Positions 45,958-57,422 of a stretch of DNA of 64,000 nucleotides are shown here, piece by piece; position 1 is the first letter of the stretch, and the number at the start of each line of letters is the position of its first letter. Below the pieces are notes generated by a model. That model was not told the origin of the DNA. It saw only the letters and a list, made by a program, of their open reading frames with translations, and did no database searches. The DNA lies in NCBI GenBank assembly GCA_018350325.1, contig JAEVLN010000001.1, forward strand, positions 4,803,254 through 4,867,253. Direction: 5' to 3'. The DNA is from Globodera rostochiensis (lineage: Eukaryota > Nematoda > Chromadorea > Rhabditida > Heteroderidae). The translations under genes and the position numbers were made by a program.

Positions 45958-46580
45958 GCGGCCCCGGAGGGGAGCGAAGGGACGGGGGACGGCGAATGGC
46001 ATTTAAACGTCCATTTTTGAATGTTTGGCATTGCAATTGGTTCTGAAAAGACAATTATTATCAATAAATTTGCTTTTTTATTTTCTTGTCCCACAAATAG
46101 ATAAAGATTTCTAATTTTTTGATTAAAGAAATTTATTTAGGTTTAGGGGAGAGGGCGCCGTCGGAAGAGCCTTTGAAATATTTAGGGTTCTTTCTGGTTT
46201 AGCTTTCTTTGCCCTCGCCCCCGGGGATCGGACCGACATTATTTCTTTTCGGTCCCACGCTGGCACCTCCGTCCCGCGGTTGTTTATTTGCGTTGCATTC
46301 TCCGTCAATGGCCCGTCGTCTCCGCGTCAACTCTTTTCGCATTGTCTGATGCGCGAGGATGGGTTAAAAGGGAGGAGGGGAGGGAGGCTTGCGGAGGGGG
46401 AGAACGTTCTCGACTTCTCGACGTTCTCGATGGGTTGTGAGTGAGGGGGGGGGGTCTTCTCTCCCATTCCGCCGATTGTATCCCATCCAACAGACCCCCC
46501 CCCCCCCCCCCCCCCTCCAAACATTCCGAGTTCTAATTCTGTTGTTCCAACTCAACATCACTAGTTCATCTGCTCAATCC

Positions 46581-47620
46581 ATGCCTCATCTGATCGATCA
46601 CAAAATCCGGGTGATCGGCCGCCCCTCATCCCCTCCCCCACTCCCCCCATCGTCCCATTTCTCCGAATTTGCTCCACACGAAATTTTAAAGGATCAAAGT
46701 TTTACCAAAAGTCCCCTTGGGCGAAGTCCTCCCTCCGAAAAGGTAAAGGAACCAATCGAAAGCGCTAATCGCATTTTCAGAAAAGCAGCAGCTTCTCGGG
46801 CGAAGAAGAAACCTTTGGGGTGGAAAGTTTCGAGCGGAATCTTCGCTATTCTCCGCATGAGGTAAAGGGGCCAACCGATAGAATATGTACTTGATTGATT
46901 GATTAAACGAAGGTTGATCGTCAACACTTTGCCGTCAGAACTTTCGAGGAGAAGTTTCCCCTGGGGGGTGATGGCGCAGACAGCGTCAAGAGCGGCGGCG
47001 TTAGGGTTGGAAAACGCTGTTCAATAGGCCAGAAATTAAAATGATTTTCAGTTTGAAGATCTGTCTGAATCGGTCTATGAAGATGAAGAAGCCTCTGGTC
47101 GTGGGGAAACGGTTCAATTTGATCACTTAACAATAAACCCCCCCCCCCCCATCCTCTTGCACCAGAATCATCTTCTGAGACGCTCCCCACACTTGGAAAC
47201 AACTCAGCTTCGTATCCCGCGGGTCCAAATTGGCTCTTCCGTCGAGAGGGGACTCGGGAAGGGATGTTCAGCAGAGCGCGGCGGGAGAGAACGGCATTCC
47301 CCGTCTTCCCCGAGCAGTTGCCACTCCTTCGGCGGTGACAGCGTTGCCCAGAGGCGATTGCCATTGTCTTCTTCGACGTCTCCTCACTCTTTTGCTGGCA
47401 CTTATCTTCAAAATGTGCCGATGAAGAAAGTCGTCAGAAGGTCGCGTCTGGTCAGCATCCACGACGGACGCCCGATGGGTCCGTTTGTAGAGACTGTGCA
47501 TTACGAGCCCGCGGTCATTGGGTATTCCTCAGACGAGGGAAGGGGTAAGCACAGCTTCCGAGATCACCAACCACTTCCCGCACTTTAAGGAAGGTCTTCG
47601 AGCAGTACGTGGCGAACAAA
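46581..47620 (+). CDS. Unrecognised protein, multi-exon
   Basis: Start MPHLIDHKIRVIGRPSS. Plausible exons continue with SSSFSGEEETFGVESFERNL after 46782, VDRQHFAVRTFEEKFPLG (about 46915-46970), and FEDLSESVYEDEEASGRGE (about 47052-47110). A Ser/Arg-rich exon ends in VVRRSRLVSIHDGRPMGPFV and ETVHYEPAVIGYSSDE (about 47425-47540). A last short exon KVFEQYVANKP gives a stop near 47620. The mix of basic and acidic low-complexity sequence suggests a largely disordered protein. I recognise no domain. The frame between 47110 and 47300 is ambiguous because a C run (about 47139-47150) sits at an intron edge. Confidence 0.45.
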
Positions 47621-48089
47621 CCGTGACCTTTGGGACGCGATCTCCTCCTCTTCGTGCTCACTCTCTTCCAACGACGAAAGAGAAACAAATGCGGGAATGC
47701 GGGCGAGAGGAGGAGACGCAGAATGGGCGAAGAAGACCGGTGTTGTTCAGCTGCAGCACAATCCGCTGTTCTACGACGCAGGACGTCGATTCTGAATGAA
47801 AGGATTGGGCGGAGGGGATAGATCGATGTGGGGGGAAGGGGGGGGGGCACGGGGGGGGGAGGGTGAATCAATCGTCCAGCACTCTCCCCCCCCCCCAGCG
47901 AAACTAAAAGAAAATAAATGAATTCTCCAAACCTCACAAATTTAATTTGAATAAAATTTGCACCATTAAAATGTGTTATTTATGTATAGACAGGCTATCC
48001 GGCTGAAGAATTAGATTATTACATAAATATTTCCATTAATTCCAAATTGCGCATCCGTTATTTTGTTTCTTGCCTCTGCACCACCAAAA

Positions 48090-50219
48090 ATGTCCGATGA
48101 CATCGAAAACCGTCAGTGAGAAATGAATGGCATTGGCATTATCCCCTTTTATTTGTGCCAGTTTTGCCTCGCAGCAGTATCCGCTTCAACGTCGAGCCGG
48201 TGGAAGTCGCGTTGGAATCCGTCGATGGCTCCGTTCTTCTCTCCGCCCTCCAGGCCGCTTTTCCCCTCTTGACGGGCATTTATTTCCGGACGAAAGCGAA
48301 GGGAAGCGGCGATTGTCGGGTAATGCTGAAATTTGACGGACGGCGCTTTTTCCCCCCGGGCGGCGGATGGAGCGGCGCTTCGGAGTATTTTGTGGAGTTG
48401 GGAGGTGAGGGAATATTCTGGCAATTGTTTTTAGGCCCCTTTTGATTTAATTTATGTGCCGCCTTCTCTTGTTCAGGGCCCCGGCACAATCCTTTCCCGT
48501 TCGGCAGCTATGAACAAGCGGCCAAACAGTTTGAACGATCGGTCAATTTAGTGCATCAAATGATGAACGGAATGAATGGAGTCGCCGGTGGGCATAATTA
48601 GGAGAGAAAGAAAGGGGCTAATAGGTAGTTAAAAACAAAAGGAAAAAGAGAAGACGGAGTAAAAGAGCGGAGAAAAGAGTTGGCGGAGTGCGGGGAAGAA
48701 TGGGGCAGAAAGGAGTCAGAGATGGACAGAAAGACGGTTGGTACGGTGGGACGAGAGAGAGTGTACTGTACCTTGCTACAGGCAAACGGAATGCTCAGGC
48801 GATGGCCAAGTTCATCAACCACCGCCGAATTAAATCGCTGTTCTGACCGCGACTTTGCGGATTTGACACAAATCTGCGCAGGCAAAGATGCCATTATCGA
48901 AGGGCTGAGGGCGGAGTTGGAGGAGATAAAGGCCAATGCTGGACAGTTGGAGGAGAAAGAGAGAGTCTGGACGGAGAAAGAGACGGAATGGGCGATGCGG
49001 CTGGAGACAGGAGAGAGGGAGTTGGCCTTGTTGAGGGAGTTGGGCAGGGGCCAGCAGGGACAGCGAAGAGAGGTGGGGGGGGGGGGAGGAGAGGGAGATG
49101 GGGGGGAGGGGAGAGGGAGGTGGGGGGAGGGGGGGGGTGGGGGAGGGAGGGGAGGGAGGTGGGGGGGGGGAGGAGGGGAAGGGGGGAGGGTGGGGGAGGG
49201 GAGGGAGGTGGGGGGGGGGAGAGGGGAGGGGTGGGGGGGGGGAGGGGAGGGAGGTGGGGGGGGGGGGAGGGGAGGGAGGTGGGGGGGGAGGGGAGGGAGG
49301 TGGGGGGGGGAGGGGAGGGAGGTGGGGGGGGGGGGGGAGGACGGTTGAATCACGAAAGGCCGATAAACATTGAGTTAAGGGTCTTTTACATAATTTAGGT
49401 TGAGGAATTGGAACGACTGTTGGATGAGACGAGGAGGGAGACCGAAAAAAGGGTGCTCGAGTTGGAAGACAAATGGGCGAAAAGTCGGAAGGAAGCTGAC
49501 GAGCTAAAGGAAAGGTTACGAGAGTTGGGCAACGGGGGTGGGGGTTAAGGACGTTGTGAGAATGATTGTTGGGGGGGGGGGGAGCTGGACGTTTATTAGG
49601 GGGCTGAAGCATTGATCATCTCCAGGAACGAACTGAGTTTGTGCACAGCAAAAGAAGTTGCAGAACAGCTGAGAAAGTGCCAAAGAGAAAAGGAGAACCT
49701 TACGAAAAAGACGGCCGTTCTGGAGGAGCAAGTGAACGGCGAGGCGATGGAATTCGACCGGAGATTTCGGGAGAGAGAACGTCTTCAGCATGAAATGCTG
49801 GCAGACAACGCCAGATTATACCAAATGTGCGTGGGCATTCCAATCAAATGAGTTCGGCGGAAGGGGGGGGGGCACCCGCAATGATTTTTTTTAAATTTCA
49901 GTAAGGATCATCTCGAAAAGGAATGCAAGAATCTGAGCGAGCAGTTAAGGGGCGTCGAGACGGACATCGACAGAAAAGTCAAAGAGATCGAAACACAAGC
50001 CGAAGAAGAGGTAAAGAATAAAGCAATTTCGAAACAAAATACGTACAGAACAAGAGGCTGCTTAACCTGATTGGGGACGGAGCGCGTAAATTAGCCGAAT
50101 TGGAGGCAAAAATTGGCCAAGCGGAAAGGGAAAAAGAAGAAGCGGTGGAGGAGCTGAGGGGGATGAGGACGCATTCGCACCAGGGCCATGGGGAGCCCAT
50201 CTTTTCTTACCGACAATAG
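48090..50219 (+). CDS. TDP-43 N-terminal-domain-like protein fused to a coiled coil
   Basis: Exon 1 (48090-48115) and exon 2 (48178-48404) join to MSDDIENRHIRFNVEPVEVA, then DGSVLLSALQAAFPLLTGIY, and later GGGWSGASEYFVELG. This aligns end to end with the TDP-43 N-terminal domain, a ubiquitin-like fold that self-associates head to tail; compare its DGTVLLSTVTAQFPGACGL and DAGWGNLVYVV. Exon 3 (from 48477) adds GPRHNPFPFGSYEQAAKQFE. No RNA-recognition motif follows. Instead about 300 residues of coiled coil run through IIEGLRAELEEIKANAGQLE (about 48893-48955), VEELERLLDETRRE (about 49400-49440), VAEQLRKCQREKENLTKK (about 49660-49715) and EREKEEAVEELRGMRTHS, with the stop at 50217-50219. The intron at 49075-49345 is a G-rich simple repeat. 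The domain call is mine from pattern similarity; the role of the protein is unknown. Confidence 0.72.
49070..49345. repeat. G-rich GGGAGGTGGGGG simple repeat in an intron
   Basis: About 275 bp of GGAGGGGAGGGAGGTGGGGGGG units on the + strand, between coding exons ending GQQGQRRE and beginning VEELERLL. Both flanks are coding, so the array is intronic despite being open in several frames. Confidence 0.85.
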
Positions 50220-50473
50220 GAGGAATATGAACGAACAAAGGCGAATTTCATTAATGTTAATAACAAATATATTTTTACATTTTGTTGATCAGGAATTTTA
50301 TAAATATTTATGGGATTTATTTTCGCTCATCAAAACAACTAATCTAATCGGTGCGCAATAACGCTTAACTAACTGATCATTCCATGAATAATGAATTGAT
50401 CTTTGTGTGTGTATTATGACACGAATGTTGGGATGTGATCAAATTTGAAAGTTTGGCTGATTCTTTCCGGTGA

Positions 50474-51759
50474 TCATCCGATGTTTGGCCCGTTTATCAG
50501 CTGACCTTGCTGCTGTTGTTGTTGCTGTTGCTGTTGGCGTTTTCGACGCCGACATTCGGAGTGAGAGGAGGGCATTAAATTGCCCGTCTCGCGGAACCTG
50601 AAATTCCGAACATTGAATTTGACTGAGTTTAACTTTGGTGGACCTGGTGATTATTTTGGAGACGCACCCATGTGAAATGCATAACTGCTTGGAGATGGCA
50701 TTCACCTTCATGCCCCCGTGGAAGAGGTGGATGATTTGGGCTCTCTCTTCCATGCTCAGAGGTCGGCCTTACATGCAATTTGTGAATATTTATGTGTCAT
50801 TTGATAACCTGGACAGTACGAGCGTCCGTACAAATTGGTGCCTCGTCCGGATGCTAAATCAATTGGATCCACGCAATTCCTCTCAATTGCTCAGTTTACC
50901 CTTGTCCACGTTGCGCTTCCTTCGAATCCTCGTCCCCGGGATTGGGACTGACTTCGCGGCGGCATTGGAAGAGGAGGATGGCATCGCTAGTGGATGATGT
51001 TTTTGGGGTTGATGTTGTTGGTCAGCACAAGTCGTGATCATCAGTTTGTATTGCTGATGATGTTGCTGGAAGAATGGGTGCAGGGTTTGCTGTTGATGGT
51101 TTGGGGAATTGTGTTGATGAAGATGGCTGTGCGAAAGAGGCATAACAGAGGAAATGAACGGATCAATGGACGAGGTTGAAGATGAGGCTGAAGATGACGA
51201 CTTCGAACACGACGAGTGGGCTGATGAACAATTTCCCGGACTAACGGAAGAATGCGATGAGAGACAATCGGAAGAGGCGGACGATGCCGAGTTGAACACA
51301 TCCCAACGACTGTGCTGCTGACTCTTCAAATCGCCCAAAGGCTCCAGGGACAGAAAGGAACAGTCAACAGAGCCGCCCTGCTCCGTCGGCTGACTCGAGT
51401 GAAAGACGGACGACGAAGCGAACAGGCACGGCACGCTGCCACTCGCCGGCTCGGAGCCCTAAGTGACGATACAATGAATTGTTGGACTTTGACATTGACA
51501 TTCGGAAGTCACTGACTTTAAGCCATGCATAAAAATCCCGTTCGAGTGAGTCCGGTGAAGAGAGATCGATTCGACACCGACACTGAGGGCGGTCGTGGGG
51601 TTGGCAATGAGTCATCATAACGTGCCGGTGTTGGGGAGGCTGCTCCGTTGCAGAACAGGTTGAGTTAACCGGCTCAATCTTGACCTTCCTTCCCGCATCG
51701 GCATAGCCGTCCTCCGTAGACGAAAAGTCTCGAAGTTCTGTTTTGACTCGAACTTCCAT
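50474..51759 (-). CDS. Short Pax-type factor with PAI subdomain only (NPAX-like)
   Basis: Sequence-specific transcription factor candidate. The start MEVRVKTELRDFSSTED is followed by an acidic/Ser-rich N-terminus and a long Ser/His/Gln-rich exon. The N-terminal half of a paired domain then spans three exons: SGRGTNLYGRSYCPGRPLSM, EERAQIIHLFHGGMKVNAIS and KQLCISHGCVSKIITRFRET, then GNLMP. The GRPL, IS(K/R)QL and SHGCVSKI signatures are diagnostic. The protein then ends within 35 residues: RRRKR, a run of ten Gln and a stop at 50474. There is no RED subdomain, octapeptide or homeodomain, as in the C. elegans npax genes. Unlike Pax proteins where the paired domain is at the amino end, here it is at the carboxyl end after about 250 disordered residues. 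Confidence 0.82.
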
Positions 51760-52756
51760 TGATGGCTGCTGTTGTGTTGTTGTTTTCGGTGGGTGAAATT
51801 AATGGAAGAGATGGTGGAAGAACGAAAAGACGGAAGAACAGAATATAATTGGAGAAAGGAAGGAAGCCCCGAGGGGAATTGTGGGAATGGAAAGGAAAGT
51901 AAAAGTTCTTTGGGGGAGAGGAAAGGTGGTGGTGCTTGCCCGACCAACTCTTCCACTCCATCGGCGGTCCAATCGCTTCTCCCCCCCCCCCGTCCCCCCC
52001 GGGCCCATGCCCTTTGGCCTCGCCCAGCAGATGAGCGCACCTTCGCGGAAGAGAATTTGCCTGCTGACGGAAGAGATGACGGCGCAGACGCCTTCCAATT
52101 GCTTCGGCCAAAAAAGCGACGACGAAAGGCTCCCCCCTCGGGGGAGGGAGGGGGGGGGGAAGATCCTCAGCGCTTTATCATCATCACCCATCATCCTCCG
52201 ATTCAGCTTTCCCCCCTCCCTTCTTCTTCCACTTTCTCCCCAACGAGTTGCGCAAACGCCTAAGGCAATGTAAGCGTCGGGTGAAGAGGTTGTTGTTGGC
52301 CAGCCTCCCCCTCCTCTCCCCCATTCTTCCGACCCCTCTGGCCAAATCTTGTTTCCGTCCCCCCCCCCCCCCGCGCTCCCCTGCCGACAGCAATTTCGTG
52401 GAAGCCGCGGAAGAAGGGACAGAAAGGGCTCAGAGGAAGAGCTCTTAGACTTTTTTGATGTTGCGCAACCCCAACGCCCTTCCTTTTATTCATCTTTTTT
52501 TATGAACAGCGGTAAAATAATTGGAAAATGGTTGAGGATGTTGATGAAACGATTGGAAGAAGCAAAGAGTGTTTTCAATGGATTCCAAAAGAATAGAAAA
52601 GAAACTTATTGTACCATTACATAACGAAGATGATGAAAATGTTGGAATTGCAAATCTTTGATTATTGAGTAACAAACGTAAACAAAAACGATTAATTGGT
52701 TAGATTATTATTAAGCAGCCGATGGGTTTATCTTTTAGTTCTATGGCTTTATTCTC
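51760..52756. other. Spacer between Pax-like and DEAD-box genes
   Basis: Overlapping open frames on both strands are rich in Pro, Arg and Ser and have no recognisable domain. C runs lie near 51980-51990 and 52360-52372. It probably includes the Pax-like promoter and 5'UTR. Confidence 0.4.
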
Positions 52757-55700
52757 TCAACCGCAAAGCGACCGTTCGTTTTTCTGTTCCTGCACAATTT
52801 CGAGCAAAAAGTCGGGCACCTCGTGGCCCGTCGTCTTCAGAGTCTGAGAGCAACAGAAACTGTGCATGGACGGACATAACAACTTCAAAAGCCCACCTCC
52901 ACGTATTCTCCGGCATTCTGCACATCTTTGGGATTGTGCGGGTCAAAATAGGAAATTGCGTGCCCAGCATTTCCAACCCGCCCTGACGGAGTTTAAAAGC
53001 AATATTTTAACCAAAATTAAAATGTTTACCTGTACGACCAATGCGATGGATATACTTAAAGAGTGCCCGCTCATGGGCGTCCTGCTCGGGCAGATCAAAA
53101 TTGATTACCGTCTCCACGCCAGGAAAATTCTGAAAAATAAAATTAAAACCAAAAAAACGATCCATTGAATATTTACAAGTCCTCGAGCAGCAACATCCGT
53201 TGCAACCAATACAAAAATTTTGCCCGAAGCAAAGTCCTCAGCAGCTCCCAGGCGTTGCTTCAGAGTTCGATCACTAATAGAAGTTTCAATGATAGAAAAC
53301 GGAGTTTTTATAATTAATTGGGGGGGGGGGGGTAAAAGCAAAAAGAAAAACACTTGAAACGGTCGAGGTGTAAGGTCATGCGAAAAAGGGGGAAACTTGA
53401 ATACCGGGGGAGGGGGGGGGGGAAGAGATGAGGAGTACAGTTCGATGGAAATTTCATCTGAATTTTGAAAAACGGGGGACTAAATTTTCGTATGTTTTTT
53501 CATATCCAATATCTCCCGTTATTTTGGGGGTGGATCAGCTACGTGGGCATCTATGAGCAACCCCAAACCTATTGATGCTCAGTGCGCGGATGTTATTCTG
53601 TCTTAGTGCAATTGCCAACATATCCGAACTTCGTTTCCGCTCCACAAACACAAGCGTTTTTCGTGTCTTCCAATAGTCTTAAAAAACGATAGAGCATTCG
53701 TACACAAAAAATTAATTTTAAAAAGCCCGCAAAAACTGTTCTCATATAATCCCGGTCATTTTTTTAAATTTCCCAATCTTTTTTTGTTTTAATCAACTAA
53801 CCTCCTTCAGGCGTTCTGTCCAATTCTCGTCTCCCATCGCCGTTTTCGCCCAAAAGAAACTCCACCAAAGTTTCGGATTTTTTAAACTTTGGCACCTTTA
53901 AAAAAACGATAGTAATTCCATTTCCAGTTTCTTCCGAAACCTTCTTGAACTCCTGCACTACCAAATCGGTGGCGGTGTTCAGTCGCCCGATGTTGACAAA
54001 GAAAAAATTGTCGCGGAAAAATTGGATGGCCAAACTTTGGGCCCCCGATTCGAATGTGGCGGAGAACATCAGACAACGATGGGAGGGACACTAAAAGGGA
54101 ATGATTCCATTTTTTAGAATTTCGACACCCGTCAAAAAAGGATGGGCAGCCAAGGCCGCACGCGGGGGGAGGGGAAAGCGACAACCACAAAAATCGTCAT
54201 GCACATTTTTAGAGCAACGTTATTTCTGTCCCTCCCACCCCCCGCCGTCATTGGAACAATTTAGACATTAAAATGCAAACCCACGAGTTTGGGATGCTTC
54301 TTGATTAGCTGGACACAGTTAAAAAAGTCCTCGTTCTTAAGACACAGAGTTAGAATTTGCAAATTTCAATCGTTCCGCTTGCCTTGAGGAGTTTGTCCGC
54401 CTCATCCAACACCAAAAAGCGCAAAATGTCTAATTGGATCTAAAAAAAAGTCGAATTTTCGACGTTGACAAAAATCAAAAAATAAAGCTCTTGGAATTGT
54501 TTGAAACTACACCCTACCCAAACAATCTCCGAGAAAAAAATTTGATAACAAATTTTTGTATCCAGTTTTAACCGTTTAGATTTAATCGAAGAAAAATGTT
54601 TATTTTTGACTTTCAAAAATTAAACCCAATGAATACCGCCGATTGCTTACAAATTCTTCCTCCACAAAATGCTGAATTCGACCGCAGGTGCCAATAAAAA
54701 TGTCGCACCCGGCGCTTTTTTCCTGGAGACTTAGCAACATTGGCATGTGACCGTAAGTATGGCAGACAGAGATCGCCGTCCCTGAGGGGGAGGGGGTGAA
54801 TCAAAGTTATTTCCATACCCCAAATATCCCCCAAAAAGGGGAGAGGAGGCCGACTTAATGGGTTAAGCCGCGGAGAGACCCTTAGACACTCACCATTGGC
54901 GCATAAACGTTGTCTTCTTTTTAAAAGAAATATCAAAATTCAAAGAATTAGCCCTCCTGGTCCTTTTACCTAGACGTCCAAACCCCAAATTCCCTTCGTT
55001 AAAGACCCACCTTCATTTAGTCGCTCTTTTCTCTAGGCTTAAACTCTTGGTAGCCGATTTACCTGCGGCAAAAGCTCTCGCATCTTCGTACAATTGCTCT
55101 GCCAACTCTTTAGTGGGCACCACAATCAGAGCGTACGGATGAGTGCCGTTCACAACGCCGCTGCCCCTGGCCTCGACCAGTCGCTGGATGTGGCAGATGA
55201 TGGGCAACAAAAAGGCGGCCGTCTTACCGCTCCCCGTTTGAGCATGGCCCATTATGTCATCTGAGTGATAAATAGCTCTCTGATTCGTTAAGATATTACT
55301 AGCCCACTTACTTTTTGTGTTTTTGATCAGTGGGATGACCGCTTTCTGAATTGGGGTGGGCACTAAGTATCTTTTAAGCTCAATGTTCCGTTTAATCGGC
55401 TCCGGAAGTTCGCACTCGCTGAATGACCTGTGAATGTAACGACCAATCACTCGATTGTTGCAATACACTCCCCCCCCCCCGATGCCATTACCGAATCAGT
55501 TCGATTTGCGTTGTTCCCCCTCCAGTAAGAATAGTGATCTGACTCTCATCGGCAAACACTTCCTCGAAATGTTTTCCCCGATGAATCATCCGGTTCTCAT
55601 CAAACAGCTCCACCTCATTCCTCTTTGGCGGCATGTACTTCTCAGGCTTTAGAATCTTTGGATTCCCTATAGAAAATTATGAATAAAAACCTGCCACATT

Positions 55701-56221
55701 TGCAGACTTCCTTTTTTCACAAATTCTTGTTGGCATTTCAATTTCATTTTGAAGGTTTTACCTTGTCTGCCCAGCAGGTCCTCCTCCGCCTTCGGCTTGT
55801 TTCTCTCTCGGCTTTTGCTCTGTTCACGAGCCTTTTTGATCGTTGTCACATTTTCCAGAAATCCACGGCGTCCGGCCCCCACTGCGGTGTTTTTCCCTTC
55901 GGAAATGCTTTGCCCATCATCCCTTCCTTTTTGTCCTCCGCCCTCACTGTCTTTCTTGCGTTGTTCACTACCAAAAACAGCATCGTTTTCACCGTCGTCA
56001 CTTTCGCTCTCTTCCGGTGCCTCCACAAATTGAGTTTTTGGCTGTGGTTGGACATTTTTGGAGCTATTCGATGTTTCTGCGGCCTCACCGGTCTCGGTGT
56101 CATATGGAACATAAAACGGCAGAGTGGAACCTCCAAACGCATGCCGACTCGGCGGAGGTCTTCGAATCATTCTGGCTAAAGAATTGTGAATTGGACGAAG
56201 GGAACAGTAAGGCAAAGGCAC
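52757..56221 (-). CDS. DEAD-box RNA helicase, Vasa/DDX3-like
   Basis: ATP-dependent RNA helicase. An N-terminal charged disordered region (56221 to about 55760) is followed by KPEKYMPPKR and FEEVFADESQ. The Q-motif region is RSFSECELPEPIKRNI...PTPIQKAVIP (about 55330-55430). Walker A is AQTGSGKTAAFLLP (about 55205-55250), PTKELAEQLY near 55090-55120, LVLDEADKLLK near 54375-54410 and FSATFESGAQ near 54035-54070. Domain 2 has TLVFVERKRSSDMLAIALR (about 53610-53665), VATDVAARGL (about 53175-53205), and YIHRIGRTG (about 53028-53055). The C-terminus YFDPHNPKDV and GHEVPDFL matches the Vasa/Ded1 subfamily ending, with the stop at 52757. There are no FG, zinc-knuckle or RGG repeats visible. The exact ortholog among nematode Vasa/DDX3/RDE-12-like helicases is not assigned. 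Confidence 0.88.
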
Positions 56222-56357
56222 CTAAAGAATAGACAAACCTATCGAAAAACGTGGAAAATTATCTCACCACAGCACAGCGCTGTCATTTTTTGCATTTTTT
56301 TATTACCGCATAAATCATTTTGCCAATTTTTTTGAAACGAAAGAAAAATAAATAAAA

Positions 56358-56696
56358 ATGAACAATAATTTCAAACACCTAACAAATAACAGCAAAAAAT
56401 ATCAATTTTCGACCCCGCCGTTTCGGCCGGTAATAGTGCCGCCTTTCATTGATTTATACACCTCACTAAAAATTTTAACATTTCGAAAGGCCGCGCAACG
56501 GTCCGCCAACAGCCAGCATGCGATGGCGGTGCAAGTTGTGGGGCGAGACGGGGCGACATTATTTTTGAAGTTTATTTGGGCCAAAAATTGGTTGAATACT
56601 GTCCGAAGTATTAAAAACCTGCACAAATTCTCTAATCGGCAAACAGTGGAGCCGATTCACAGATCACGACGCAATGTTTGGTCTTTTCGTCAATGA
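56358..56696 (+). CDS. Small unknown protein, 112 aa
   Basis: A single uninterrupted frame, basic, starting MNNNFKHLTNNSKKYQFSTP and continuing PPFRPVIVPPFIDLYTSLKI. It begins 137 bp from the oppositely oriented DEAD-box start, so the two would share a promoter. No domain is recognised; the basic composition would suit a mitochondrial or ribosomal protein, but this is a guess. The opposite strand is also open, so it may be non-coding. Confidence 0.3.
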   Translation: MNNNFKHLTNNSKKYQFSTPPFRPVIVPPFIDLYTSLKILTFRKAAQRSANSQHAMAVQVVGRDGATLFLKFIWAKNWLNTVRSIKNLHKFSNRQTVEPIHRSRRNVWSFRQ

Positions 56697-56848
56697 TAAA
56701 CTGCCGAACGATTCCATTTGAGTTATATTATTAGGCAACAGTTTTATCTACCACAGATATTATTTATTGCATTTGGTTGTTCTGACTATTTTGGTCATAA
56801 AACAATTTTCATAATAAATGTCTTTTGTCCATTCAACTCATCAGACAA

Positions 56849-57422
56849 TCAGCACACCACCATCGTCTCCAATTGACTTTCCTTGCCCAAAATGATTGGA
56901 AGTAGCATTTTTGTCTCAGGCGTTGGCTGAAGGTCCATCCGTGAGAGAAGGGCACAATTCTGAAACAATTCAAGTCTCGGGGCGTTTTACTCGACTGACT
57001 TCCTCTTGCGGAGCTTCGCCCCAGCAAGTGTGCCGGATCAGGAGGTACGGCTCCAGCTCGCCCAATTCCCACTCGTCCTTTGCCTTCAGCTCGAACATGC
57101 CGTCCTTTTTCGATTGCGTCTCCCCCAACAGATCGTCCTTATCAATGACGCCAAATAGTTTGACTGAAGGGGTTGGAGGATTTTGATAGTAATTTAATCA
57201 AATCTTTGGATTGGGTTGGCACCGACCGTCCGCCTCCCAAAGTTGAATGAGGGCCTCGCTTTGGTACGGCCTAATTCCCTCGAGGTTATGGCACTTCAAT
57301 GTGCCATTGATGCGATATTGGCGCCCAATGGTGGGTTGAATTAGCAGCAGCAGTAAGAGGAAACAGAAAGAGCAAATCGACACATTCGAGCAGAACATTG
57401 AGGGGGAGGAGGGGAAAAGCAA
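56849..57422 (-). CDS. Transthyretin-like (TTL) secreted protein
   Basis: Nematode-specific family of small secreted beta-sandwich proteins. Exon 1 encodes a signal peptide with the hydrophobic core ICSFCFLLLLLLIQPTIG, then RQYRINGTLKCHNLEG and ALIQLWEADG. Exon 2 encodes VKLFGVIDKDDLLGETQSKK, DGMFELKAKDEWELGELEPY and LLIRHTCWGEAP. These are the TTL core strands, with the paired cysteines of the family in CHN and HTC. A third exon after a very short (about 31 nt) intron gives LLSRMDLQPTPETKMLLPII and ends MVVC at 56849. If that intron is not used, the frame instead ends at KRPET near 56980. Exon 1 and exon 2 are secure; the end is tentative. MFCSN at 57398 is an alternative start. Confidence 0.82.

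Noticed and set aside
48598..49398. Gly-rich plus-strand and Pro-rich minus-strand ORFs up to 260 aa
   Set aside because: They are the translated G-rich intron of the TDP-43-NTD gene; flanking exons splice across it.
51615..52273. Several overlapping ORFs of 130-163 aa on both strands
   Set aside because: All are Arg/Pro/Ser-rich, overlap each other antisense, and have no recognisable domain or splice continuity with neighbours.
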